Notes: generated by a model not told the origin, from the letters alone. Shown: positions 1 through 5,766, counted from the stretch's first letter. The stretch is DNA of 5,766 bases from Lentisphaeria bacterium (GCA_020056205.1 JAGVIF010000450.1:1-5766); one strand, 5' to 3'. Translations and numbers: made by a program.

Positions 1-1266
1 GGTTTCGGCACGGACCCTTACTTCGGTAGCTACGAGGACCACTGGTTGCCTCCGGCCATGACCAAACGCATGGCGGCGGCCCGGCCCATCCCGGAAAAGC
101 ATCGTCCCGTGATGGTCATCCAAGCCAATCAATGGTGGCCCAACGACCCTGTCATGCAGAAAACCTTCCGGCCCGTCTGGAGCTACGCGGCTCCCATCAG
201 CGTGATTGCTCATGGCGGCGGGGGCGTGGGCTACTATCGGCACAACTATCTCGTTACAAATCCGCTTTACGCGCGCAATGCGGCTAAGGCCTTTGGTCTA
301 TGCCAATTTATCGAGTCGCGCGGGTTTTATCCGAGCGTAGTTCCTCCCAACGTGGCGCTGCTCGAATCGCGCGCCGGACAGGATTGGTGGCAGGTGAAAA
401 TGCAGGTCGGTTCTCCGGGAAGCGAGGTTGTGAAAAAAGATGCTAAAACCGTGGAAGTCGAACGTGTTGAAGGCGGCGGCACCGTCACCACCGCCGCTCA
501 GAGCAGCCGCGCCCAACTCTGCGAGAGGATTCGCGGTCACATTCATCACAAAGTCATCATGGAACGCTTGTTCGATGAATGCGTCCCTTTCAACCAGTTC
601 CAGCTCGATCACCCGGCTGACTTGAGCGTGTTAAAGAACTATCAGTTGGCGATTCTGCCTTTCCCTTACTCGATTCCGAAAGAATCCGTTGCGGCGCTGG
701 AAAAGGCGGTGCAAGGAGGACTCAAACTCCTGCTCATCCGTCACAAGGGCGAGACCGACCCGCTGGGCGAGCCGTATCCGGAAGGTCCGCTACTGGCGCA
801 ACTGCTGAATAAATATCCGCAGCAAGTTCAATTTTGGGAGGATGACCTGATGGCTCAGGGGAGTCATCCACAGTGGATCTCCAAGTTCAAACAGTTTGTG
901 GAACAGGCGGTGGGGAACGCCGCGCCGATCCGGGTGGAAAAGACGGGGGACGTGGAAGTGGCTATGCGCGAGACCGCTGACGGGAAACACTTCGTGTTTC
1001 TGATCAACTGGGATCTCGGTTCTCAAGCAGGGGTGTTGAAATTTCCCGGCGCCAAGGGCTCCTACGACATCGAGGAAATCGGCTTTTCGGAGGAAGACCC
1101 GCTGCAACGCCGCAGCCGTGGCGTGCTCAAAGGCGATGCCCTTCAAAAAGGGATTTCCTTTTCCCTCAAGGCCGGTGAGGTACGTTGCTGGCTGATGACC
1201 CCGCAGGGTATAAGTTCAGTAAACCCTGCGAGCCAAGTCGTAGCCCTGAGCTTGCCTGTGCCCTGA
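1..1266 (+). CDS. C-terminal part of a GH42-like glycoside hydrolase (5' partial)
   Basis: The frame is open from base 1 and stops at TGA 1264-1266, giving 421 visible residues, so the true start lies upstream; the first available start-like codon (TTG at 46) is internal. Residues 1-110 look like the end of a TIM barrel (GTDPYFG near residue 3, a VMVIQANQWW strand near 38). From about 117 to 270 a flavodoxin/glutaminase-like domain follows, with strand VALLES at 118, a charged insert near 138-175, then YQLAILPFPYSIP near 214 and a GGLKLLL strand. Residues about 318-400 look like a beta-sandwich (VEVAMRETADGKHFVFLINW). This order matches the C-terminal two-thirds of GH42-type beta-galactosidases and related uncharacterised hydrolases. 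The catalytic acids are not visible with confidence, so the substrate is unknown. The last 19 residues (403-421) are encoded by the inverted-repeat element at 1208-1327 and are probably not native. Composition is GC-rich, like gene 2. Family assignment is moderate; it may belong to an unnamed hydrolase family with the same fold order. Confidence 0.72.
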   Translation, partial: GFGTDPYFGSYEDHWLPPAMTKRMAAARPIPEKHRPVMVIQANQWWPNDPVMQKTFRPVWSYAAPISVIAHGGGGVGYYRHNYLVTNPLYARNAAKAFGLCQFIESRGFYPSVVPPNVALLESRAGQDWWQVKMQVGSPGSEVVKKDAKTVEVERVEGGGTVTTAAQSSRAQLCERIRGHIHHKVIMERLFDECVPFNQFQLDHPADLSVLKNYQLAILPFPYSIPKESVAALEKAVQGGLKLLLIRHKGETDPLGEPYPEGPLLAQLLNKYPQQVQFWEDDLMAQGSHPQWISKFKQFVEQAVGNAAPIRVEKTGDVEVAMRETADGKHFVFLINWDLGSQAGVLKFPGAKGSYDIEEIGFSEEDPLQRRSRGVLKGDALQKGISFSLKAGEVRCWLMTPQGISSVNPASQVVALSLPVP

Positions 1267-1276
1267 GCTTGCCGAA
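1243..1276. repeat. 17-bp direct tandem duplication inside the inverted-repeat element
   Basis: Two adjacent 17-base units (1243-1259 and 1260-1276) share their first 14 bases, gccctgagcttgcc, and differ in the last three (tgt versus gaa). The second copy continues into the longer palindrome-like core ending GAAGG. The duplication spans the stop codon of gene 1, whose TGA (1264-1266) is part of the second CCCTGAGC motif. Confidence 0.75.
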
Positions 1277-1282
1277 GGAGCC

Positions 1283-1314
1283 GAACCAGTCGAAGGGCGA
1301 AGACTGGTTCTTTT
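1283..1314 (+). terminator. Hairpin followed by four T's: possible intrinsic terminator
   Basis: gaaccagtc (1283-1291) pairs perfectly with gactggttc (1302-1310) around a 10-base loop, and TTTT (1311-1314) follows directly. The 9-bp stem has five G-C pairs. It lies 17 bases after the gene 1 stop, where a terminator is expected. The T tract is short and the stem moderate, so efficiency is doubtful. The hairpin is nested inside the inverted-repeat element, so it may simply be part of that repeat. If active, it would reduce read-through from gene 1 into gene 2. Confidence 0.4.
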
Positions 1315-1334
1315 ACTGAACTTATACAAAAAAT

Positions 1335-1338
1335 AAGG
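1335..1338 (+). promoter_or_regulatory. Weak ribosome binding site (AAGG) supporting the ATG at 1350
   Basis: AAGG at 1335-1338 lies 11 bases before the ATG at 1350. The in-frame GTG at 1338-1340 overlaps this motif and has no spaced Shine-Dalgarno of its own, so the ATG is preferred. The motif lies just outside the inverted-repeat element. Confidence 0.4.
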
Positions 1339-1349
1339 TGCAAGCGAAG

Positions 1350-2591
1350 ATGAGCCAAACCAAAACCAAAGACGGTAATGAGCGGATCGTGGCGGTCGAT
1401 CTGTTTCGCGGCCTTGTGGTCGTGTCCTATTTCATCGCCGTCAACACCGGCCCTGGGCTGCCGTGGTGGATGTATCACGGCTATGTGACCAATCATCCGC
1501 AGTTGACCTGGGTTGATTTGGTTTGGCCGGCGTTCCTCTGGATCACCGGGGTTTCGATCCCGTTTGCCATGACGCGGCGAATTGAGCGGGGCGCCTCCGC
1601 TTGGAACATTCTCGGCCATATTCTTTGGCGATTTGCCGTCCTAGTTTGGATCGGCGTCCTGTTGGTTCCGGTGGGGGAAGTGCGCTTTGACTTGATGCCC
1701 ATTTCCAAAAACTGGTATTTCCTGTTGGGATTCCTCTCCCTTGTGGGCGCGTTTGCGCGATGGGACGCCTTTCGGGTGGAGGGCTGCTTCCGGCGGGACC
1801 GCGTCATCCGAGCCGTCCAGATCGTGTCGGTGGCTTATCTGATCTTTGCCACCCTCGTTGTCCGATACGGCTCCCAAGGACACACGATCCTCACGGCTGG
1901 AGGCAACGGACAAACATGGGGCGTGCCGTATTCCATCATCGGCTCATTTGGGGCGGCATTCCTGTGGATGGGCACGTTATGGTGGTTGACCCGCAAAGCG
2001 CTGGCCGTTCGCATCGGCCTCCTTGGGCTTTGTCTGCTGGCCATCATGAACTCGAAGGGAGGCGGCATTCTGACGCAGTTGATCCCCGCTCAATTCACTT
2101 ACATTTCCATTGTAGACCAGAAAGGATTCATCGTGTTGGCTGGCACCATCGTGGGCGACCTGCTGCTGATGCAGCGTGCAAACGGCGTGAATCTTCGCCA
2201 ATGCCTGTCGGGTCTTGGCATCGGACTGCTGGCGGCCGCGTTCCTAGCTGATCCCGCGCTGGGCTGGAGCCTGCAGGAGGGGACTTTGCGTTACGGCTTG
2301 TTGTGCAGCGGTGTGTTCACGCTCGGGTTCTGGTTTGTCTGGGAGTTGGGAAAGCGAATGAAGTTTCCTCTGGAAAAACCACTTATGGCTCTCGGTTCCA
2401 ATGCGCTATTGGCTTATTTCATGGGCCTGCCGTTCCTCGCCCTGCAGGGAATGATCGGCATCAGCGTTCGGAAAGATCTCTGGGGTGGCATGGAAGGTTG
2501 GCCGGGTCTGGTGGATCCCCTCGCATGGACGGTGGTCTTCACGCTGTGCGTGATGGCGGCCAACCGCAAGAAAATGTTTCTTAAAATTTAA
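1350..2591 (+). CDS. HGSNAT/NagX-like membrane acetyltransferase (DUF5009-type)
   Basis: This is a complete 413-residue, strongly hydrophobic protein with roughly ten predicted membrane spans. The N-terminal signature RIVAVDLFRG (residues 12-21), the VNTGPG turn (31-36) and LTWVDLVWPAFLWITGVSI (52-70) correspond to the conserved start of heparan-alpha-glucosaminide N-acetyltransferase and its bacterial relatives. Family members transfer an acetyl group across the membrane to an amino sugar, using a loop histidine after the first span. His43 and His49 are the candidates here, but their spacing to Asp56 does not match the animal enzyme exactly, so the catalytic residue is unresolved. The C-terminus, RKKMFLKI, is typical of full-length members. 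The ATG at 1350 was chosen over GTG 1338 because an AAGG lies 11 bases upstream. Composition is GC-rich, like gene 1. The neighbouring hydrolases suggest a role in modifying imported or exported glycans (inference). An O-acyltransferase or transporter-like role is possible. Confidence 0.75.
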   Translation: MSQTKTKDGNERIVAVDLFRGLVVVSYFIAVNTGPGLPWWMYHGYVTNHPQLTWVDLVWPAFLWITGVSIPFAMTRRIERGASAWNILGHILWRFAVLVWIGVLLVPVGEVRFDLMPISKNWYFLLGFLSLVGAFARWDAFRVEGCFRRDRVIRAVQIVSVAYLIFATLVVRYGSQGHTILTAGGNGQTWGVPYSIIGSFGAAFLWMGTLWWLTRKALAVRIGLLGLCLLAIMNSKGGGILTQLIPAQFTYISIVDQKGFIVLAGTIVGDLLLMQRANGVNLRQCLSGLGIGLLAAAFLADPALGWSLQEGTLRYGLLCSGVFTLGFWFVWELGKRMKFPLEKPLMALGSNALLAYFMGLPFLALQGMIGISVRKDLWGGMEGWPGLVDPLAWTVVFTLCVMAANRKKMFLKI

Positions 2592-2596
2592 ATTTT
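2583..2596. repeat. 14-bp A/T-only perfect palindrome across the gene 2 stop
   Basis: aaaatttaaatttt is its own reverse complement and is followed by two more T's. It spans the TAA of gene 2 and opens the 39-base AT-rich gap before gene 3. With only A-T pairs and no loop it would make a very weak terminator; it could equally be a protein-binding site, part of a promoter or chance in an AT-rich stretch. Confidence 0.3.
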
Positions 2597-2619
2597 TTCC
2601 ATCAAAAACCTTAACCCAA

Positions 2620-2624
2620 TGAGG
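2620..2624 (+). promoter_or_regulatory. Ribosome binding site TGAGG that fixes the gene 3 start at 2631
   Basis: TGAGG lies 6 bases before the ATG at 2631, a near-ideal spacing. An earlier in-frame ATG at 2619-2621 overlaps this motif and has nothing suitable upstream. The later start also gives a clean signal peptide. Confidence 0.6.
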
Positions 2625-2630
2625 ATTAAA

Positions 2631-2699
2631 ATGAGACAAATAGTGAAACGATTCCTGTGTATTACGGCCGTCATGACGCTCCAAGTTACGGCTCAGGCA
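2631..2699 (+). other. Signal peptide of the LamG-GHL10 protein
   Basis: The first 23 residues show basic residues (Arg2, Lys6, Arg7), a hydrophobic core (about 8-19) and an AQA|AD cleavage site after residue 23, as expected for Sec export and signal peptidase I. There is a Cys10 within the core but no lipobox at the cleavage site, so a lipoprotein is unlikely. Confidence 0.75.
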
Positions 2700-4601
2700 G
2701 CCGATTCGCCGGCGGAAAACCCGATATTGAATATCCCTCCCAAGCCTGCAGTTAAAGACGATATCATGTTTTACGCCAGTTTCAGTACACAGACAAAACC
2801 TGAAATATCCGTGGACGGAAGAGATATAATTTTGCATGGTTCGGAAATTAAATCAAATGAAGGCCTTAACGGCAGGGGAGCTTTGTTTTTATCACAGGAA
2901 GGGTATGCGGAAATTGGTAGTATGAATGTTTTTCCTTTTGAAGGTACAATATCCTTTTGGTTTAAGCCTGTAGGAGATCCAGTCGGAGGTTCCCATACGT
3001 ATATGTCATGGGCATGGCAGAACGGGGGATGGCCTTATATGGTGTTTTCACAGGGATGGTGGGAAGGAAGCGGAGGCGCCGGATATACATATTTCGTATT
3101 TGAAAATTATATTAACGGAGGAAGCAAGGCGACTGATGTGTCAATTGGGAAATGGGCGCATTTTACTATCGCATGGAAAACTGCGGAAAACGGTGTGGAA
3201 ATAAAAATATATCAGAACGGGCTCCTGCATCTGCGCCACATGTCCGATCCGGATAAAAAAAATCTACAGCAGGACGCGTCCATAAAGGGCAATATATATT
3301 TGGGCGCCGATTTGGGGTCATCCCTTGCCAATCAAAGAAGGGCTCATGGATACATAAATAATTTATACATTTATTCTAAATATTTATCAGATGAAGAAGT
3401 AAAAAAACAATTTTTGAAAGATGCTCCAGAAGATATTAAAGCTGACGCAGATAATCCATTTGCATGGATGAATGATGCTATAAATAACAAGCCGAAGGAA
3501 AAACGCGATGCAAAAGGAAATCTTCTTGAGAGCCGCGCAATTATGGATGAAGGATCATTTTATCTTAATTCAAAGGGGAAAATTGATAAAATTATTGACC
3601 GCATATATCTTGCCGGATATAATGTGATAGTAACCTGCGTAAATCATGGCAGAGGCGCTGAATATTTTACTGAATTCGGTAAAATGTCTGATAGGGCGGT
3701 AAATTTTCATAAAGAATTTCCAAATTATAATCCGTATGAATATTTCATCCAAAAAGCCCATGAAAAAGGAATTGAAGTGCATTCATGGTTCTGCGTATTT
3801 ATGAATCAGCCATTAAATAAAGAACCGGCCGCATATCCGGAATTTGCGATTAAAGGGGATGATCACTTTTATAACGGATATGATCCGGGATTTAGAGGCC
3901 TCATAGTAAATATAATGGCAGATCATGCGAAAAATTATAAAATTGACGGAGTAAATCTGGACTTTATAAGGCTGGGCGGAGGGCTGGATACTGAAATAGC
4001 GGCGAAAGAATATTTCCGAATATATAAACGTAATTTAAACGATGACAGAAATGATGCTGAAAAGATGGCTGAATTTGCTTCATATTGTGTAAGCGATGTT
4101 GTAAAAGAGATTAGAGGGAAATTAAATAAACTCAGAGACGGTATTATAGTCTCCATATCCGGCACGGTGCAGTTAAAAAAAGACGGATTTGCCGAAAACG
4201 GAAGAAATCCGAATACCTGGCTTGATCAGGGCTGGATTGACGTAGCATATATTATGGATTATTTTAAACAGTTAGGCACAACTAGGTTTGATGTGGGACG
4301 CAAAGAATCATTATTTCCTGAGGGGTATGTATTTATAGTAGGCAACTATGAGCATGCAGGTAAAGTAGTGCCGAGAGAAGCTGAATTAGTAGCAAAGTTA
4401 ATTGATTACTGCAGGAGAAAATACAATGACGGGAATGGCGTCGCAACATATATTTATTCAATGCTTTCCGATGAACAGATCAAGGCATTGCGCGCGGGAC
4501 CGTTCAAGGAACTCTCAAAACCAAGCTGGAAAACAAACCCACCGAAAGCGGATCATTTGTTCGACAGCAAGATCGGAGAAAAAAAAGAACATGCGAAATA
4601 A
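2631..4601 (+). CDS. Exported LamG plus GHL10-type (family 10-like) glycosyl hydrolase
   Basis: This is a complete 656-residue protein. Residues 1-23 form a signal peptide. Residues about 43-262 look like a LamG/concanavalin-like beta-sandwich (DDIMFYASF, GTISFWFKP, GKWAHFTIAWK, NGLL, YINNLYIYSKYLSDEEV), usually a carbohydrate-binding or adhesive module. Residues about 308-630 match the GHL10/DUF187 TIM barrel of the YngK type: YNPYEYFIQKAHEKGIEVHSW (about 367-386), YKIDGVNLDFIR (Asp439 and Asp444) and WIDVAYIMDY (Asp537, Asp543). These carboxylates at strand ends are candidate catalytic or binding residues; the reaction of most family members is uncharacterised, so hydrolysis of a polysaccharide is inference. 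It is predicted to act in the periplasm or outside the cell. The lysine-rich tail has no visible anchor. The body is AT-rich with frequent ATA, AAA and GAA codons, unlike genes 1 and 2, whereas the first 130 bases are near 52% GC. Gene 4 follows after 32 bases, suggesting an operon. Confidence 0.82.
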   Translation: MRQIVKRFLCITAVMTLQVTAQAADSPAENPILNIPPKPAVKDDIMFYASFSTQTKPEISVDGRDIILHGSEIKSNEGLNGRGALFLSQEGYAEIGSMNVFPFEGTISFWFKPVGDPVGGSHTYMSWAWQNGGWPYMVFSQGWWEGSGGAGYTYFVFENYINGGSKATDVSIGKWAHFTIAWKTAENGVEIKIYQNGLLHLRHMSDPDKKNLQQDASIKGNIYLGADLGSSLANQRRAHGYINNLYIYSKYLSDEEVKKQFLKDAPEDIKADADNPFAWMNDAINNKPKEKRDAKGNLLESRAIMDEGSFYLNSKGKIDKIIDRIYLAGYNVIVTCVNHGRGAEYFTEFGKMSDRAVNFHKEFPNYNPYEYFIQKAHEKGIEVHSWFCVFMNQPLNKEPAAYPEFAIKGDDHFYNGYDPGFRGLIVNIMADHAKNYKIDGVNLDFIRLGGGLDTEIAAKEYFRIYKRNLNDDRNDAEKMAEFASYCVSDVVKEIRGKLNKLRDGIIVSISGTVQLKKDGFAENGRNPNTWLDQGWIDVAYIMDYFKQLGTTRFDVGRKESLFPEGYVFIVGNYEHAGKVVPREAELVAKLIDYCRRKYNDGNGVATYIYSMLSDEQIKALRAGPFKELSKPSWKTNPPKADHLFDSKIGEKKEHAK

Positions 4602-4618
4602 ACTTTCCTGCATTTAAT

Positions 4619-4625
4619 AAAGGAG
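4619..4625 (+). promoter_or_regulatory. Strong ribosome binding site AAAGGAG for gene 4
   Basis: AAAGGAG is 8 bases before the ATG at 4634. It sits in the 32-base gap after gene 3, and no terminator-like hairpin was seen there, which supports co-transcription of genes 3 and 4. Confidence 0.75.
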
Positions 4626-4633
4626 TTGGATTT

Positions 4634-5766
4634 ATGGCGTCTTATATTTCCGGCGCGGAAAAAAACTGGGTTGTTTCGTGCGGCAGTATGTTAATGAATA
4701 TTAATAAAAAAACGGGAGCGCTGTCATCGGTAATTATTAAGAACAATAAACCATTTCTGTGGACAAATGTCCCGGGAGAAATAATTATCACCGACGACTT
4801 GACAGGCAGGACATTCAGGAATAGAGACATAAAAAAATCTGAAATCGCCAAATCGGGCAACACGCTCAGCATAAAAAAATATTTCAACGGCGCCCCATGG
4901 ATTTTACTTGAAACCTATTCCGCTGAAAAAGACTGTATCGGATGGGAAGGCAGACTGATAATGGAAGAAGGAGATTACAGGTCATGCTCCATATCATACC
5001 GCATACCGCTTAACCAGCCGATTTATCCATTGTCCATATGGGCGCCAAAGGAAAAGATGCCCACCAAGGTGCACAGACACGCCGAGCTTGTTCTGGAGTA
5101 CGCCGAAGTCAACAGCGGCATAATCATACCTGCTGTTTCTGTATATAATGAAAAAGAAAATAATGGGCTGTTGATTGCAATGCCGTTTGACTTTAAAACA
5201 CCCAGGATGAATTTTAAATCATCCTACAGGGAAGAATACATAGAAAGCAAATTTAGTTGGATGGCTTTAAGCCGGGAAAAAATTCCGCGAACGAGTTTAA
5301 TTTTCCGCGGCATTGAAGGCAACTGGAAACACGGATTCGGATGGCTGTATCAAAAATACAACGAATACTTTAAACCCAGAAGCAGTATAATACATAATTT
5401 CTGGGGAGGACATGTGTGCAGTACTCCTTTTACTTCACCATCAGAATTGAAGGTAATGTCAGGGCTTGGCCTGAAATGGTATGAAATTCATCAGCATTTT
5501 CCGTATTATGGAACATATTTCCCAAGTGGAATCAAGAAATGGAAGGGCGTAGATTCAAAGAAAGAAGCTCCTTTAATAACCGCAGGCATGGTAAAAGAAA
5601 TGATCCATAAACTTCATTCAGCCGGAGCGTATGCGATGCCGTATATACAAGTTGCGGGGGATGGAGACAACAGCAATATCGCGGGCAAGTATAAAAGCTC
5701 CGTTTTGAAAGATATACGGGGAAATGATTTAAGCTCATGGACGGGAACAACCATGATGAATTCAGA
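4634..5766 (+). CDS. Unnamed glycoside-hydrolase-like protein, N-terminal part (3' partial)
   Basis: The frame is open from ATG 4634 to the window edge with no stop: 377 codons plus two bases. The start follows a strong AAAGGAG. No signal peptide is present (it begins MASYISGAEKNWVV), so the protein is probably cytoplasmic, unlike gene 3. Residues 1 to about 240 read as a beta-rich domain with alternating short strands (GEIIITDDLTGRTF, TLSIKKYFNG, WEGRLIMEEGDY), like the N-terminal sandwich of several GH families. The linker GFGWLYQKYNEYF leads into a probable TIM barrel starting near residue 254: FWGGH (256-260), WYEIHQHFPYYGTYFP (His286, His288), an LHSAGAYAMPYIQ strand and GDGDN. This arrangement resembles DUF6259-type and GH36/GH101-like proteins, but I cannot name the family firmly and the catalytic acids probably lie beyond the edge. 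Composition is AT-rich, like gene 3, with which it probably forms an operon. Confidence 0.72.
   Translation, partial: MASYISGAEKNWVVSCGSMLMNINKKTGALSSVIIKNNKPFLWTNVPGEIIITDDLTGRTFRNRDIKKSEIAKSGNTLSIKKYFNGAPWILLETYSAEKDCIGWEGRLIMEEGDYRSCSISYRIPLNQPIYPLSIWAPKEKMPTKVHRHAELVLEYAEVNSGIIIPAVSVYNEKENNGLLIAMPFDFKTPRMNFKSSYREEYIESKFSWMALSREKIPRTSLIFRGIEGNWKHGFGWLYQKYNEYFKPRSSIIHNFWGGHVCSTPFTSPSELKVMSGLGLKWYEIHQHFPYYGTYFPSGIKKWKGVDSKKEAPLITAGMVKEMIHKLHSAGAYAMPYIQVAGDGDNSNIAGKYKSSVLKDIRGNDLSSWTGTTMMNS

Larger units (their letters stand above)
1208..1327. mobile_element. 120-bp element with 16-bp perfect terminal inverted repeats (MITE/REP-like)
   Basis: The left end gtataagttcagtaaa (1208-1223) is the exact reverse complement of the right end (1312-1327). 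Pairing stops at both borders (1207 G against 1328 A; 1224 C against 1311 T), so the arms are exactly 16 bases. The interior holds a 17-base tandem duplication and a second, nested hairpin. The core CCCTGAGCTTGCCGAAGG resembles the short GC-rich palindromic intergenic repeats (CCCTGAGC-TTGTCGAAGG type) seen in many bacterial genomes. No target-site duplication is visible in the flanks, which would suit REP-type elements moved by a single-strand (Y1/RAYT) transposase, but no transposase is in the window. It overlaps the end of gene 1 and supplies that gene's stop codon. That it is mobile is inference; it could instead be a large transcribed stem-loop. Confidence 0.6.

Noticed and set aside
1243..1276. 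Two-unit direct repeat considered as a CRISPR fragment
   Set aside because: The units are adjacent with no spacers, only 14 shared bases, and lie inside a terminal-inverted-repeat element; no cas gene is present.
1338..1349. GTG start giving gene 2 four extra residues
   Set aside because: The GTG overlaps the only purine-rich motif, leaving no usable ribosome binding site upstream, and family members start close to the RIVAVDLFRG motif.
1143..1619. Long minus-strand open frame (158 codons) across the gene 1-gene 2 junction, and other minus-strand frames under genes 1 and 2
   Set aside because: They lie opposite well-supported genes in GC-rich DNA, cross the repeat element, have arginine/histidine-rich low-complexity translations and no recognisable domains.
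1760..2251. Plus-strand 163-codon frame within the membrane protein gene
   Set aside because: It is an out-of-frame shadow of gene 2, rich in Arg, His, Gly and Pro, with no recognisable motif; gene 2 has clear family signatures in its own frame.
2619..2630. Earlier ATG for gene 3
   Set aside because: It overlaps the TGAGG site that is ideally spaced for the ATG at 2631; the extra four residues add nothing to the signal peptide.
4402..4617. Plus-strand 71-codon frame overlapping the end of gene 3
   Set aside because: It is out of frame within gene 3's conserved region, has no recognisable domain, and ends in the gap just before the gene 4 ribosome binding site.
4642..4887. Minus-strand 81-codon frame opposite the start of gene 4, with a hydrophobic translation
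   Set aside because: The plus strand carries a continuous 377-codon frame with a strong ribosome binding site and hydrolase-like motifs, so this is an antisense shadow.

Overview
The window holds four consecutive plus-strand genes, with the first cut off at its 5' end and the last at its 3' end. By motif recognition, three are carbohydrate-active proteins and the fourth is a polytopic membrane acetyltransferase-like protein. This resembles a polysaccharide-utilisation region of a heterotrophic bacterium. The LamG plus family-10-like hydrolase architecture and several secreted sugar hydrolases in a row suggest the Planctomycetes/Verrucomicrobia/Lentisphaerae group or a similar uncultured lineage. 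That placement is inference; no rRNA or taxonomic marker is present.

Layout: bases 1-1266 encode the C-terminal part of a glycoside-hydrolase-like protein: the end of a probable TIM barrel, a flavodoxin/glutaminase-like domain and a beta-sandwich, in a GH42-like order. Its last codons lie inside a 120-base inverted-repeat-bounded element (1208-1327). That element contains a 17-base tandem duplication and a hairpin followed by four T's. Bases 1350-2591 encode a complete membrane protein of the HGSNAT/NagX (DUF5009-like) acyltransferase type. Bases 2631-4601 encode a complete exported LamG plus GHL10-type hydrolase. Bases 4634-5766 begin a second glycoside-hydrolase-like protein, without a signal peptide, that runs off the window. 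The downstream pair is tightly spaced (32 bases) with strong ribosome binding sites and is probably one operon.

Two structural points stand out. The inverted-repeat element seems to have landed in the end of gene 1: removing exactly its 120 bases would leave gene 1 ending in an ATGA overlap with gene 2, as expected of a former translationally coupled pair. There is also a sharp change in base composition near 2580-2760. Genes 1 and 2 are GC-rich; gene 3 (after its signal-peptide segment) and much of gene 4 are AT-rich with different codon use. The downstream hydrolase pair may have been acquired horizontally, or the contig may be mis-joined.

Working model (inference): gene 3 acts on a polysaccharide outside the cytoplasmic membrane, gene 4 may process oligosaccharides inside, gene 1 is another glycosidase, and the membrane acetyltransferase could modify amino sugars or glycan ends during uptake. 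No substrate can be read from the sequence. No tRNA, rRNA, CRISPR array or transposase gene was seen, and no gap between genes exceeds 100 bases.
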